Below, piece by piece: positions 1-8,437 of a stretch of 64,000 nt of DNA. Origin of the DNA: Frigoribacterium sp. SL97. Its GTDB lineage: Bacteria > Actinomycetota > Actinomycetes > Actinomycetales > Microbacteriaceae. The notes beneath the pieces were generated by a model. The model was not told where the DNA came from and made no database searches. It saw nothing but the letters and a program-made list of their open reading frames with translations. The translations under genes were made by a program, and so were the position numbers. The stretch is taken from contig NZ_CP113062.1 in the NCBI RefSeq assembly GCF_026625765.1, positions 3,648,463-3,712,462 on the forward strand, read 5' to 3'. How positions within the stretch are numbered: the first letter of the stretch is position 1; each line of letters begins with the position of its first letter.

Positions 1-848
1 TCGGGGAACGAGTCGCGGCCGCCGGCCAGCGCGCTGGCCAGCCAGGTCTGCAGGATGAAGCAGAACGCCACGATGAACAGCGCGATGATCATGGCCTTGC
101 CGGCCCCGCCGCGCTTGCCGGTGCTCTCCTCGGCGAGGGTCGAGATGCCGTCGAAGCCGAGGAAGCTCAGCACGGCGATCGACAGCGCCGAGGCGATCAG
201 GGGGGCGGTGACCTTGCTGGAGTCCCAGATCGGGTCGGTCGTGAACTCGGCACCGGGGATCGTGCCGCCGTTGAGCGCGGTCACCGCGATGATGACGAAG
301 ATCACGATGAAGACGACCTCGATGGCGAGGAACACCCGGTTCATCAGCTTGATCGAGCTGATGCCGAGCAGGTTCACGGCGGTGTTGACGGCGACGAAGA
401 TCAGCGCCCACATCCAGCGTGCGGTGCCCGGGAAGATGCCGATCATCGACTCGGCGGCGAAGACGTAGAGCAGCGTCGGCACGAGCAGGTAGTCGAGCAG
501 GATGGCCCAGCCGGCGAAGAACCCGGCCACGGGGTGGATGCCCCGCCCGACGTACGAGAAGACCGACCCGGCGAGCGGGATCGACTTGGCCATCTGCGCG
601 TAGGCGAGCGCGGTGAAGATCATCGCGACGAGGCCCACCAGGTAGACCAGCGGCACCATGCCCGAGGAGGCGTTGTAGACGGTGCCGAAGATCGCCCAGG
701 GCGCGATCGGCACCATGAAGATCAAGCCGTAGATGAGCAGGTCGACGGTCGAGACCGACCGCTTGAGTTCTTGCTTGTAGCCGTACTGCTCGAGCTGCTG
801 CTGGTTGCTCAGCTCACCGCCGGAGGCGGCCTTCGTGGGCAGGGACAT
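1..848 (-). CDS. APC family amino acid/polyamine permease, 3'-truncated by the window edge
   Basis: About 282 codons are visible on the minus strand, from an ATG at 848 to the window edge, so the C-terminus is missing. After a hydrophilic N-terminus of about 34 residues come repeated hydrophobic segments: DLLIYGLIFMVPIAPWAIFG, then LVYLVGLVAMIFTALAYAQM, then a loop with PLAGSVFSYVGRG and GWAILLDYLLVPTLLYVFAA. This is the order expected for the first helices of the amino acid-polyamine-organocation family, secondary transporters that import amino acids or amines. The later FLGFDGISTLAEE motif is also typical of the family. The purine-rich stretch GAGAGAG lies just before the start. It follows the proline iminopeptidase gene on the same strand, so the two may form a peptide or amino acid utilisation unit. 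The substrate cannot be told from the sequence. Confidence 0.88.
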   Translation of the reverse strand, partial: MSLPTKAASGGELSNQQQLEQYGYKQELKRSVSTVDLLIYGLIFMVPIAPWAIFGTVYNASSGMVPLVYLVGLVAMIFTALAYAQMAKSIPLAGSVFSYVGRGIHPVAGFFAGWAILLDYLLVPTLLYVFAAESMIGIFPGTARWMWALIFVAVNTAVNLLGISSIKLMNRVFLAIEVVFIVIFVIIAVTALNGGTIPGAEFTTDPIWDSSKVTAPLIASALSIAVLSFLGFDGISTLAEESTGKRGGAGKAMIIALFIVAFCFILQTWLASALAGGRDSFP

Positions 849-959
849 GGTGTGCTCTCTCGCTCGGGTGGGGATCGGGTCGGTGCGGATGCGGATGCGG
901 GTGCGGGTCGGGGGTGCGGGTGGGACGCGGATCGGTGCGGATCGGTGCGGGTCGGTGCG

Positions 960-993
960 GGAGGCGCGGGCCGCGTCGGTTCAGGAGGCGCGG
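960..993. repeat. Two closely spaced copies of the dispersed GGAGGCGCGG motif
   Basis: Exact GGAGGCGCGG occurs at 960-969 and 984-993. A near copy, GGAGGCGCGC, lies over the stop codon of the iminopeptidase gene around 1008. These belong to the dispersed family described in the findings. The surrounding 850-960 stretch is a run of imperfect GTGCGG/GATGCGG repeats separating the iminopeptidase and permease genes. Confidence 0.8.
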
Positions 994-1003
994 TCCGCGC
1001 TGG

Positions 1004-1930
1004 TCAGGAGGCGCGCCCGGCGTCGCGCAGCTCGTCGTGCGCCGCCAGGAACGGCGCGACGACGGCCCGGAACTCCTCGGGCTGTTCGAGGTGTGAGCAG
1101 TGGCTGGCACCGGCGAACACGTGCGACCGGACGTCGGCGATGCCGTCGACGAAGGGCTGCCAGGTGGCGGGCGTCGCCTCGTCGAACTCGCCCGCGACGA
1201 CGAGGGTCGGCGTCGTGATCGCCGGCAGGCGGTCCACGACGGTCCAGTCGCGCAGCGTGCCGATGACGTGGAACTCGTTCGGCCCGTTCATCGTGTGGTA
1301 GACCGTCGGCTCGGCCTCCATCTGCTCCTCGCTGTCGACGAAGTCCTGCGGCATGGGCACCACGCGGCAGACGTGCCGCTCGTAGAACGCCTGGGTGGCG
1401 GCGAGGTACTCGGGGTCGGTGGTCGTGCCGTCCGCCTCGTGGCGTGCCAGCGCCTCCTGGGTGTCGGTCGGCAGCTGGTCGCGCAGCTCGGCGGCGCCCT
1501 CGACCCAGAGCTGCATGGACGCGGGCGAGTTGCAGATGGCCAGGCTCGCCAACCCGTCCGGCGTCGTCACGGCGATCTCGGCCCCGAGCATGCCGCCCCA
1601 CGACTGGCCGAGCAGGTGGTACCGCTCGAGGCCGAGGTGCGCCACGAGGTTCGCGAACTCGGAGACGAAGAGGCTGGGCTGCCAGAAGTCGACGGGCGCG
1701 TCGGGCAGGTGGGTGCTGCGGCCGCAGCCGAGCTGGTCGTAGTGCACGACGGTGCGGCCGGTCTCGTCGGCGAGGGCCTCGAGGTTGCGAAGGTAGTCGT
1801 GGGCCATCCCCGGGCCGCCGTGCACCACGACGAGGGGCAGCGCACCCTCGCGCGGCTCGTCGGGCGTGGTGACCCGGTACCAGGTCTCGGCGTCGTGGAA
1901 GGCGGCGGTGCCGTTGGTGATCGTGGACAT
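1004..1930 (-). CDS. pip: Proline iminopeptidase, alpha/beta hydrolase (S33)
   Basis: A 308-residue alpha/beta hydrolase that removes N-terminal proline from peptides in the cytoplasm. The oxyanion-hole motif HGGPG lies near residue 41. The nucleophile elbow is GQSWGG with its serine near residue 106. The acidic residue follows in GEFDEATP and the catalytic histidine in GASHCSHLE near the C-terminus. HGGPG together with GQSWGG is the hallmark of the proline iminopeptidase family. I use the ATG at 1930; a second ATG at 1942 would add four residues. The last codons and the stop are formed by a variant of the GGAGGCGCG dispersed motif. It is transcribed toward the permease and away from the FadR-type regulator, which probably controls it. 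Confidence 0.9.
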   Translation of the reverse strand: MSTITNGTAAFHDAETWYRVTTPDEPREGALPLVVVHGGPGMAHDYLRNLEALADETGRTVVHYDQLGCGRSTHLPDAPVDFWQPSLFVSEFANLVAHLGLERYHLLGQSWGGMLGAEIAVTTPDGLASLAICNSPASMQLWVEGAAELRDQLPTDTQEALARHEADGTTTDPEYLAATQAFYERHVCRVVPMPQDFVDSEEQMEAEPTVYHTMNGPNEFHVIGTLRDWTVVDRLPAITTPTLVVAGEFDEATPATWQPFVDGIADVRSHVFAGASHCSHLEQPEEFRAVVAPFLAAHDELRDAGRAS

Positions 1931-1952
1931 GCGGGTGAGCATGCACCCGGCT

Positions 1953-1973
1953 AAGGTCTCGCGACAAGACCTT
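1953..1973. promoter_or_regulatory. Perfect inverted repeat between pip and the GntR/FadR regulator
   Basis: AAGGTCT (1953-1959) and AGACCTT (1967-1973) form a perfect 7-bp inverted repeat with a 7-base centre. It lies in the short divergent gap upstream of both start codons. Position and symmetry suggest the operator of the adjacent regulator; this is inferred. Confidence 0.5.
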
Positions 1974-2057
1974 TCGCGATGCCTTAATCTGCTCGTAACA
2001 CGACGAGACCTCGACGGCTGCACGCACGACGGGTCGGCGAGCCGGGACGGGGACGCG

Positions 2058-2858
2058 ATGGGCCAGGACGACAGCCGAGGAGGCGCGGGCGCCGCGCGCT
2101 CGGACGTCGCGGTCGACGGCGGCCTCGGTGGCGCCCTCGGGGCCCCTCTCGCCCCCACGACCCGGGTCGACGACCTCACCGACCGCCTCGTCACGGCCAT
2201 CACCATCGGCGAGTACCTGCCCGGCTCGCGCCTCCCCGCCGAGCGCGACCTCGCCGCCTCGCTGCGGGTCGGCCGCATGACCGTGCGCGCCGCCCTGGCC
2301 CGACTCGTCGAGCAGGGGTTGATCGTGACGCAACGCGGGCGCGGCGGGGGCTCGTTCGTCCAGGCGCCGGCACCGGGTTCGGGCACCGACGTCGTGCGCC
2401 GCACGCTCGCCGCGCGCTGGTCCGACCTGCGCGACACGAGCGAGGCGATCAGCCGACTGCACGGCGTCGTCGCCGAGGCCGCGGCCGAGAACCGCACCCC
2501 GGACGACGTCGACCGGCTGCACGACCGGCTCGAGGGCTACCGCGGCGCGGCGTCGGGCCTCGCGTCGCAGAAGGCCGACGAGGCGCTGCACGTCGCGATC
2601 GCCGAGGCCGCCGGCAACGCCACGCTGCGCGGGGTGCTGTTCGACCTCGAGGCCCGGGTGAGCATCTCGGCGCCGGCGCACCTCTGGGGCGGGCCGGACG
2701 GCATGCGCGAGATGGAGCTGCGCGCCCTCGCCGACCACGAGGCGCTCGTCGCCGCGATCTGCGACGGGCGTGCGGCGGACGCCGCGGCCATCGCCCGCGA
2801 GCACGTCAAGATCGACCTCGAGCTGCTCGAACGCGAGCTCGGTCGCGCCGCGCACTGA
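2058..2858 (+). CDS. GntR-family (FadR subfamily) transcriptional regulator
   Basis: A 266-residue regulator. The winged-helix domain begins near residue 36 (RVDDLTDRLVTAI) and contains the GntR signature LPAERDLAASLRVGRMTVRAALARL, followed by the wing RGRGGGSFVQ. The C-terminal half is all-helical with conserved histidines (FHVAIAEAAGN-type and DHEALVAAI), as in the FCD ligand-binding domain of FadR-type proteins. The frame is open further upstream, but that would overlap the divergent pip start, so I choose the ATG at 2058. The first 35 residues are Ala/Gly-rich and contain one copy of the dispersed motif at 2079-2088. It probably represses the divergent peptide and amino acid genes; the ligand is unknown. 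Confidence 0.88.
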   Translation: MGQDDSRGGAGAARSDVAVDGGLGGALGAPLAPTTRVDDLTDRLVTAITIGEYLPGSRLPAERDLAASLRVGRMTVRAALARLVEQGLIVTQRGRGGGSFVQAPAPGSGTDVVRRTLAARWSDLRDTSEAISRLHGVVAEAAAENRTPDDVDRLHDRLEGYRGAASGLASQKADEALHVAIAEAAGNATLRGVLFDLEARVSISAPAHLWGGPDGMREMELRALADHEALVAAICDGRAADAAAIAREHVKIDLELLERELGRAAH

Positions 2859-2967
2859 CCCCGCACCCGCGCCTCCCCGCCTCCGTCCCCGCGCCTCCTG
2901 AGCCCCTGCGACCACTGGGGTCTCGGTGCCGCGGCGCGGCCGAGGCCGGCCGTGACAGGCTGGGCGC

Positions 2968-4734
2968 GTGAGCGACTCGACGACGAACGACACCACCCCC
3001 ACGACCGCCGGAGGCGTGGCGCACGGCGCCCCGCCCGTCACCACCCCGCCCGCCTGGTGGACGACCGCGACGGTCTACCAGATCTACCCGCGCAGCTTCG
3101 CCGACTCGAACGGCGACGGGGTCGGCGACCTCGGCGGCATCCGGCAGCGGCTCGGTCACCTGCACGACCTCGGGGTCGACGTGATCTGGCTGTCGCCGAT
3201 CTACCGCTCGCCCCAGGCCGACAACGGGTACGACATCAGCGACTACGACGACGTCGACCCGCTGTTCGGTACGCTCGCCGAGTTCGACGCCCTGATGGAC
3301 GAGGTGCACGCGCTCGGCATGAAGCTGGTCATGGACCTCGTCGTCAACCACACGAGCGACGAACACCCGTGGTTCGTCGAGGCCCGGTCGTCGCGCGACT
3401 CCCCGAAGCGCGACTGGTACCTCTGGCGCGACCCGCTGCCGTCGGGCGAGGGGACCGACGCCGCGGGCACGCCCGGGGCCGGCACCCACCCGACCGCCTG
3501 GCGCAGCGCCTTCAGCGGCCCGGCCTGGACCCTCGACGAGCCCACCGGCCAGTACTACCTCCACATGTTCGCGTCGAAGCAGCCCGACCTCAACTGGGAG
3601 AACCCCGACCTGCGCCGGGCCGTCTTCGACATGATGAACCGCTGGCTCGACCGGGGCGTCGACGGGTTCCGCATGGACGTGATCAACCACATCGCGAAGG
3701 AGCCCTCGTCGCTCGCGCCCGGAGCCTCGCACTTCGTCATGGGCGGGCAGATCCACGACCACCTGCGCGAGATGCACCGCGAGGTCTTCGCCCACCGCAC
3801 CGACCGCGAGCTGATCACGGTGGGCGAGATGCCGGGGGTGACGGTCGACGACGCCCGGCTGTTCACGGCCGCCGACCGGCACGAGCTCGACATGGTGTTC
3901 CAGTTCGAGCACGTCGGCCTCGACCACGGACCGGCCTCGAAGTTCGACAACCTGCCGTTCGACCTCGTGGCGCTCAAGCGCTCGCTGTCGCGGTGGCAGG
4001 AGGGCCTCGCCGACCAGGGCTGGAACAGCCTCTATCTCGGCAACCACGACCAGCCGCGGTCGGTCTCGCGCTTCGGCGACGACGGCCGCCACCGGTTCGA
4101 GTCGGCGACGCTGCTCGCCACCGTGCTGCACCTGCACCGGGGCACGCCGTACGTCTACCAGGGCGACGAGATCGGCATGACGAACGCCGGGTTCACCGCG
4201 GTAGAGCAGTACCGCGACATCGAGTCGATCAACTGGTTCGACGAGTCGGTCGCGGCGGGGGCCGACCCCGAGGGCCTGCTCGAGGCGTTGCGCTTCCGCA
4301 GCCGCGACAACGCGCGCACCCCCGTGCCGTGGTCGGGAGGCGCGGCGGCGGGCTTCAGCACCGGCACCCCGTGGATCGAGGTGGTCGCGAACCACGACAC
4401 CGTGAACGTCGACGCCGACCGTGCGGCGGGTGACCGCTCGGTGTTCGAGCACTACCGGCGGTTGATCGCACTGCGACACGAGTCGCCCGTGGTGGCGCTC
4501 GGGTCGTTCGAGCTGCTCGCTCCGGACGACGAGCGGCTCTACGCGTTCACCCGCACGCTCGGCGACGAGCAGCTGCTCGTGCTGGCGAACTGGTCGGGCG
4601 AGGCGTACGAGCTCGACCCGGCGCTCCACCCGGCACTGCGGCGCCGGTCCGTGCCGCAGGTCGTGATCGGCAACGTGCCCGGCGGGGGCGGGCTGACGCT
4701 CGCGCCCTGGGAGGTGCGCGTCCTGCGGGGCTGA
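2968..4734 (+). CDS. GH13 alpha-glucosidase (oligo-1,6-glucosidase type)
   Basis: A 588-residue cytoplasmic glycoside hydrolase, the usual length for this group. It begins with WWTTATVYQIYPRSF and the calcium-loop-like DSNGDGVGDLGGI. All four GH13 regions are present: DLVVNHTSDEH (region I), GFRMDVINH with the nucleophile Asp near residue 235 (II), GEMPG with the acid/base Glu near residue 286 (III) and NHDQPR near residue 360 (IV). It should cleave terminal alpha-glucosidic bonds of short oligosaccharides. Bond specificity (alpha-1,4, alpha-1,6 or sucrose) cannot be fixed from sequence. The start is GTG at 2968, with a weak CAGGCT hexamer six bases upstream and no Shine-Dalgarno sequence. 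It stands alone and is followed by a long hairpin. Confidence 0.92.
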   Translation: MSDSTTNDTTPTTAGGVAHGAPPVTTPPAWWTTATVYQIYPRSFADSNGDGVGDLGGIRQRLGHLHDLGVDVIWLSPIYRSPQADNGYDISDYDDVDPLFGTLAEFDALMDEVHALGMKLVMDLVVNHTSDEHPWFVEARSSRDSPKRDWYLWRDPLPSGEGTDAAGTPGAGTHPTAWRSAFSGPAWTLDEPTGQYYLHMFASKQPDLNWENPDLRRAVFDMMNRWLDRGVDGFRMDVINHIAKEPSSLAPGASHFVMGGQIHDHLREMHREVFAHRTDRELITVGEMPGVTVDDARLFTAADRHELDMVFQFEHVGLDHGPASKFDNLPFDLVALKRSLSRWQEGLADQGWNSLYLGNHDQPRSVSRFGDDGRHRFESATLLATVLHLHRGTPYVYQGDEIGMTNAGFTAVEQYRDIESINWFDESVAAGADPEGLLEALRFRSRDNARTPVPWSGGAAAGFSTGTPWIEVVANHDTVNVDADRAAGDRSVFEHYRRLIALRHESPVVALGSFELLAPDDERLYAFTRTLGDEQLLVLANWSGEAYELDPALHPALRRRSVPQVVIGNVPGGGGLTLAPWEVRVLRG

Positions 4735-4776
4735 CCCGCGCCTCCTCGGCTCTCCCGCGCCGCGCCGCGCGGGGAT

Positions 4777-4840
4777 TCGCACCGTCCGCTGAACGTCGCA
4801 CCGCCGATGTTCGCGGTGCGACGTTCAGTGGAGGGTGCGA
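4777..4840. terminator. Very long stem-loop after the GH13 gene
   Basis: CTGAACGTCGCACCGC (4789-4804) and GCGGTGCGACGTTCAG (4813-4828) pair perfectly across an 8-base loop. Outer arms TCGCACC and GGTGCGA extend the stem with two mismatches to 4777-4840. It sits between two co-oriented genes and has no U-tract. It is most likely a transcription terminator, though the length is unusual. Confidence 0.65.
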
Positions 4841-4873
4841 CTCGCGCCCCCGGGACGCGCTAGCGTCGGCGAG

Positions 4874-5542
4874 GTGAGCGATCCCGACGACGCGCCCGCG
4901 CCTCCCGACGACCCGGCACCCGCCGAACCGGCACCCGCCGAGCTCCCGCACGGCTGGGTGCGCGTCGGCGAGCGCCGCTGGTGGTCGACGTGGGTCGGGG
5001 CGACGACCGCGTTCGCCTTCTTCGCGGTGATCCAGGCAGTCCAGTTCGTCTTCCGCATCGCCGAGATCAGCTTCCGGTGGGATCTCGCCCTGTTGGTGGC
5101 CGTCGGGGTGACGGTCGGGATCTTCGCGCTGATCACGGTGATCCGGAACGCCCGGGCCCCGCAGCCCTGGATCGACCTCGACTCCGGGCAGCTGCGCGCC
5201 GGCACCCGCCGCCCCGTCCCCCTGGCCAGGGTCGACCGTGCCGTCCTGACGACGGCCCCGCTCGGCAACGGCGGCCGCGTGCTCGTGCTCCGCCTGACCG
5301 CCAAGGAGGCGCGGGTCGACTTCATCCTGCGCGACCGGAAGGACGCGACCCTCGACCCGACCTCGACCGCCGTGTTGGCGGAGGCGCTGCGCCGCACCTC
5401 CGTCGCCATGCCGACCTCGATCCACGACCCCACCGGCCGGTTCGCGCGGTACAACTTCCCCGGCCACGTCGACCGCGACGACGCCGTCGCCCTCGTCGAG
5501 CACCCGCCCGCGGCCGGCGACCCGCTGCCCGCGGCCTGGTGA
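4874..5542 (+). CDS. Hypothetical two-helix membrane protein
   Basis: A protein of 222 residues that I do not recognise. The N-terminus is Pro/Ala/Asp-rich (PAPAEPAPAELPHGWVRVGE). Two hydrophobic helices follow, TTAFAFFAVIQAVQFVF and LALLVAVGVTVGIFALITVI, at roughly residues 44-62 and 70-90. A soluble domain of about 130 residues comes next, probably cytoplasmic and beta-rich (WIDLDSGQLRAGTRRPVPLARVDRAVLT). This resembles bacterial PH-like or YdbS-like membrane-associated domains, but that is only an impression. The start is GTG at 4874, preceded by TAGCGT at 4861-4866 with seven bases between, so a leaderless transcript is likely. One copy of the dispersed motif lies inside it at 5305-5314 and another at 4896-4905. 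Confidence 0.7.
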   Translation: MSDPDDAPAPPDDPAPAEPAPAELPHGWVRVGERRWWSTWVGATTAFAFFAVIQAVQFVFRIAEISFRWDLALLVAVGVTVGIFALITVIRNARAPQPWIDLDSGQLRAGTRRPVPLARVDRAVLTTAPLGNGGRVLVLRLTAKEARVDFILRDRKDATLDPTSTAVLAEALRRTSVAMPTSIHDPTGRFARYNFPGHVDRDDAVALVEHPPAAGDPLPAAW

Positions 5543-5590
5543 CCGCGACTGGTGACCGGTTCGCCCTCGAGCGCCCTCGTCCGAGACCAC

Positions 5591-5655
5591 GTCGCACCAC
5601 CGTCGCGTCGTCGAACCACGCAGAAGGTGGTTCCCCGACGCAACGGTGGTGCGAC
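5591..5655. terminator. Long bidirectional stem-loop between convergent genes
   Basis: GTCGCACCACCGT (5591-5603) pairs with ACGGTGGTGCGAC (5643-5655). Inside it CGTCG pairs with CGACG, and GAACCAC (5613-5619) with GTGGTTC (5627-5633). It lies between a plus-strand gene ending at 5542 and a minus-strand gene ending at 5676, so it can terminate both. Confidence 0.7.
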
Positions 5656-5675
5656 CTCGCCGACGGGTCCCGGAC

Positions 5676-6671
5676 TCAGCGCTTCCAGTACCCCGAGAAC
5701 GTGATGCGGTTCTTCGGCAGCCCTGCCGCGTGCAGGTGCCGCCGTCCGCCGGTCGCCAGCGCGGACTCGCCCACGACGTAGGCGTAGGCCCGCGGGTCGG
5801 CCGCCGACCGGGCCAGCAGCGCGGCGAGCGCCCCCTCCCCGGGCGCGACACCCCCGGCACCCTCGGCACCCCCGGCACCCCGACCGTCTACGTCGTCGTC
5901 GCCGCCGAGCGGCCGGCTGCCGGACCCCAGGGCGCCGAGCGCCCGGGCGTCGAGCTCGTCCCGCACCACCCACGTCACCTCGACGCCGTCGGGCGCGTCG
6001 AGCGGACGCACGTCGGCCCGGGTCGGCACCTCCTGGATCACCGACCCCACGGAGGCGCGGTGCAGCGACCGCACGATGCCCTCCGTCCCCGGCAACCCGG
6101 TCTCGTCGGCGACCAGGTGGATCTCGGTCGCGTCGTCGGGGGCGTTGAAGAGCACGCCCTGGTCGAGCAGGCCGAGGGCGTCGCCGGGGCGGGCGGCGCA
6201 GGCCCAGATCGCCGCGCCTCCTTCGAGTTCGCCGGACCCGCCGCGGTGCAGCACGAAGTCGATGTCGAGCTCGGCGCGCGAGGCCCCGCCCGCACCGGCC
6301 GCACCGGCACCCGCGCCGGCCGCCCCCGCACCCGCACCCACACCGGCACCCGCTTCCGTCCCGGCCGAACCCGCCGGCCGGAACTCGCGCACCGTGTAGT
6401 TCGCGCAGTGCGGCCGCTCGGCCTCGGGGATCGCCAGGTACTGCGCGTACCAGAGCGACGTGGTCGCCCGCGGCAGCCTCAACGAGTCGCTGCCGGGCAC
6501 CGGCAAGAACAGCCGGAACCACTGGTCGAAGCCCATGCCGCCGAACTCGTGCAGGTCGTCGCCGACGACGGTGACGCGCTGGAAGCTCGGCGAGACGCGC
6601 TCGGAACGCAGCACCTCGAGGCGGTGCACTCGGGGGTCGGCGGGCTTGACGGGCGGACGGCGGGTCGACAT
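5676..6671 (-). CDS. Siderophore-interacting protein (FAD-binding ferric-siderophore reductase)
   Basis: A 331-residue flavin reductase of the SIP/ViuB type, which releases iron from imported ferric siderophores in the cytoplasm. The N-terminal FAD-binding barrel reads VSPSFQRVTVVGDDLHEF, then YTVREFRPA. The C-terminal NAD(P)H domain includes LVADETGLPG and the conserved end YVVGESALATGGRRHL. Two low-complexity insertions are odd: an Ala/Gly run at about residues 99-132 inside the FAD domain, and a Gly/Asp/Ala run at about residues 248-272. Both look like expansions of short GC-rich DNA repeats. The ATG at 6671 abuts the iron box, and the gene diverges from the siderophore biosynthesis operon, so it is expected to be derepressed under iron starvation. 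Confidence 0.92.
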   Translation of the reverse strand: MSTRRPPVKPADPRVHRLEVLRSERVSPSFQRVTVVGDDLHEFGGMGFDQWFRLFLPVPGSDSLRLPRATTSLWYAQYLAIPEAERPHCANYTVREFRPAGSAGTEAGAGVGAGAGAAGAGAGAAGAGGASRAELDIDFVLHRGGSGELEGGAAIWACAARPGDALGLLDQGVLFNAPDDATEIHLVADETGLPGTEGIVRSLHRASVGSVIQEVPTRADVRPLDAPDGVEVTWVVRDELDARALGALGSGSRPLGGDDDVDGRGAGGAEGAGGVAPGEGALAALLARSAADPRAYAYVVGESALATGGRRHLHAAGLPKNRITFSGYWKR

Positions 6672-6689
6672 AAGGTAAGGCTAACCTAA
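6671..6689. promoter_or_regulatory. Iron box (IdeR/DtxR-type operator)
   Basis: On the minus strand the 19 bases read TTAGGTTAGCCTTACCTTA, differing at only a few positions from the DtxR/IdeR consensus TTAGGTTAGGCTAACCTAA. Its last base is the A of the reductase start codon, so repressor binding would block that promoter and start directly. It also lies upstream of the divergent siderophore operon. Confidence 0.9.
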
Positions 6690-6753
6690 CGAACCGCGGG
6701 TCGCATCCGACGTCGACGACCACGCCTCCGACGGGCACACCGACGTCGAGCCA

Positions 6754-6825
6754 CCCGCACGACCCGCACCACCCGCACCACCCGCACCACCCGCACCACC
6801 CGCACCACCCGCACCACCCGCACGA
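6754..6825 (+). repeat. Tandem 9-bp repeat, eight units of CCCGCACCA
   Basis: Eight uninterrupted 9-bp units run from 6754 to 6825. The first and last read CCCGCACGA and the six inner ones CCCGCACCA. The array fills the leader between the iron box and the decarboxylase gene, so copy-number change could alter promoter-to-start spacing. Confidence 0.9.
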
Positions 6826-6874
6826 CGCGCGACACCGCGCCCTGCCCCACCGCTCCACGATCCGAAGGAGACCC

Positions 6875-8437
6875 GTGTCCGAACGCCACGCGTCCGCACT
6901 GCTGACCACCGCGACCGCCGACGAGTACGAGCGCCTCACCGGCGCCGCCGTCGCCCGGATCGCCGACCGCTTCCGCACGACGCGCCAACCCTTCTCGGGC
7001 GAGAGCCGTGCGCACCTGCAACACCTCGTCGACGCCGTCGACCTGGACGCCCCGGGCACCGGCCTCGACGACGCCCTGCGCGAGGTCGACGAACTCTTCA
7101 CGGCGAACGCCGTCTGGTTCCACGACCCCGCCTACCAGTCGCACCTCAACTGCCCGGTCGCCCTCCCGGCGGTCGCCGCCGAGGCCGTGCTCGCCGCCGT
7201 CAACCCCTCGGTGGACACCTACGACCAGTCGGCCGTCGGCACCCTGATCGAGCGTCGCCTCGTCGACTGGACCGCCGAGCGCATCGGCTTCGACCCCGCC
7301 ACCCGCGACGGCGTCTTCACCTCGGGCGGCACGCAGTCGAACCTGCACGCCCTGCTGCTCGCCCGCGAGCACGCCACGGCGCGCGCCCGCGCCGACGCGA
7401 GGGACGAGGAGGCGCGGCTGCGGGGCACAGCCGCCCCCGGCCACCGACCCGTGCCGCGCGCCACGGCACTGCACGACCTGCTCGGCCGCATGGTCGTGGT
7501 CGCCACCGCCGAGAGCCACTTCAGCGTGCAGAAGTCGGCTCGGCTGCTCGGCCTCGGCGAGGACGCCGTCGTGACCGTCCCCACCGACGACGCCGGTCGG
7601 ATGCGACCCGAGGCCCTCGCGGTCACCCTGGACGCCCTCGTGCAGGCCGGACACCTGCCGGTCGCCGTCGTCGCGACCGCCGGCACGACCGACCGCGGCT
7701 GCCTCGACCCGCTCGCCGCCGTCGCCGAGGTCTGCGACCGCACGGGCGTGTGGCTGCACGTCGACGCGGCGTACGGCGGCGGCCTGCTCGTGTCGCCGAC
7801 GCGTCGGCACCTGCTCGACGGCATCGAGCACGCCCGGTCGGTCACGGTCGACTTCCACAAGACGTTCTTCCAGCCGGTGTCGTCGAGTGCCCTCATCGTG
7901 CGCGACGGGCACGACCTCGACCCGGTCGCCTGGCACGCCGACTACCTCAACCCGCTCACCGACCCCGAACCGAACCAGGTCTCGAAGTCGCTCCAGACCA
8001 CCCGACGGTTCGACGCGCTCAAGCTCTGGGCGACGCTCCGCGCCCTCGGCGCCGACGGCGTCGGCGAGCTGGTCGACCGGCTGATCGACCTGGCGGCCGG
8101 GGCCCACGACCTGCTGCGGGGCGACGACGAGTTCGTGCTGCTCGCCGAGACCCAGCTCAGCACGGCGCTGTTCCGCTGGCAGCCGTCCGGCGTCGACGAC
8201 GCCACCGCCGACCGGCTCGTCCCCCTCGTCCGACGCGTGCTCTTCGAGTCCGGCAGGGCGATCGTCGCGAAGACCGTGGTCGACGGGCGTCCCTGCCTCA
8301 AGCTCACGCTGCTCAACCCGGACGCGGGTCTCGACGACGTGAGGGGCGTGCTCGAGCTGGTCCGCGCCTCCTCGTGGGCCCTGCTCGAGAGCGACGCCCC
8401 CGCCCTCGTCGCCGCCGGGACGGAGGTCGCCCGATGA
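6875..8437 (+). CDS. desA: PLP-dependent decarboxylase of siderophore synthesis (DesA-like lysine decarboxylase)
   Basis: A 520-residue group II pyridoxal-phosphate decarboxylase. The substrate loop reads HDPAYQSHLNCPVALPAVAAE, the PLP region has FTSGGTQSNLHALLLARE, and the cofactor lysine is in SVTVDFHKTFF. In desferrioxamine pathways this enzyme makes cadaverine from lysine. The family also includes diaminobutyrate and other amino acid decarboxylases, so the assignment to lysine rests on the neighbours. GTG at 6875 is preceded by AAGGAG at 6865-6870, a good ribosome-binding site. It overlaps the next gene by four bases (ATGA), so the operon is translationally coupled. A dispersed GGAGGCGCGG copy encodes part of a loop (EEARL) at 7408-7417. 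Confidence 0.88.
   Translation: MSERHASALLTTATADEYERLTGAAVARIADRFRTTRQPFSGESRAHLQHLVDAVDLDAPGTGLDDALREVDELFTANAVWFHDPAYQSHLNCPVALPAVAAEAVLAAVNPSVDTYDQSAVGTLIERRLVDWTAERIGFDPATRDGVFTSGGTQSNLHALLLAREHATARARADARDEEARLRGTAAPGHRPVPRATALHDLLGRMVVVATAESHFSVQKSARLLGLGEDAVVTVPTDDAGRMRPEALAVTLDALVQAGHLPVAVVATAGTTDRGCLDPLAAVAEVCDRTGVWLHVDAAYGGGLLVSPTRRHLLDGIEHARSVTVDFHKTFFQPVSSSALIVRDGHDLDPVAWHADYLNPLTDPEPNQVSKSLQTTRRFDALKLWATLRALGADGVGELVDRLIDLAAGAHDLLRGDDEFVLLAETQLSTALFRWQPSGVDDATADRLVPLVRRVLFESGRAIVAKTVVDGRPCLKLTLLNPDAGLDDVRGVLELVRASSWALLESDAPALVAAGTEVAR

Noticed and set aside
850..960. G-rich repeats as G-quadruplex regulatory element of the permease
   Set aside because: Runs are mostly two or three G with irregular loops; I cannot support a quadruplex over a simple GTGCGG repeat.
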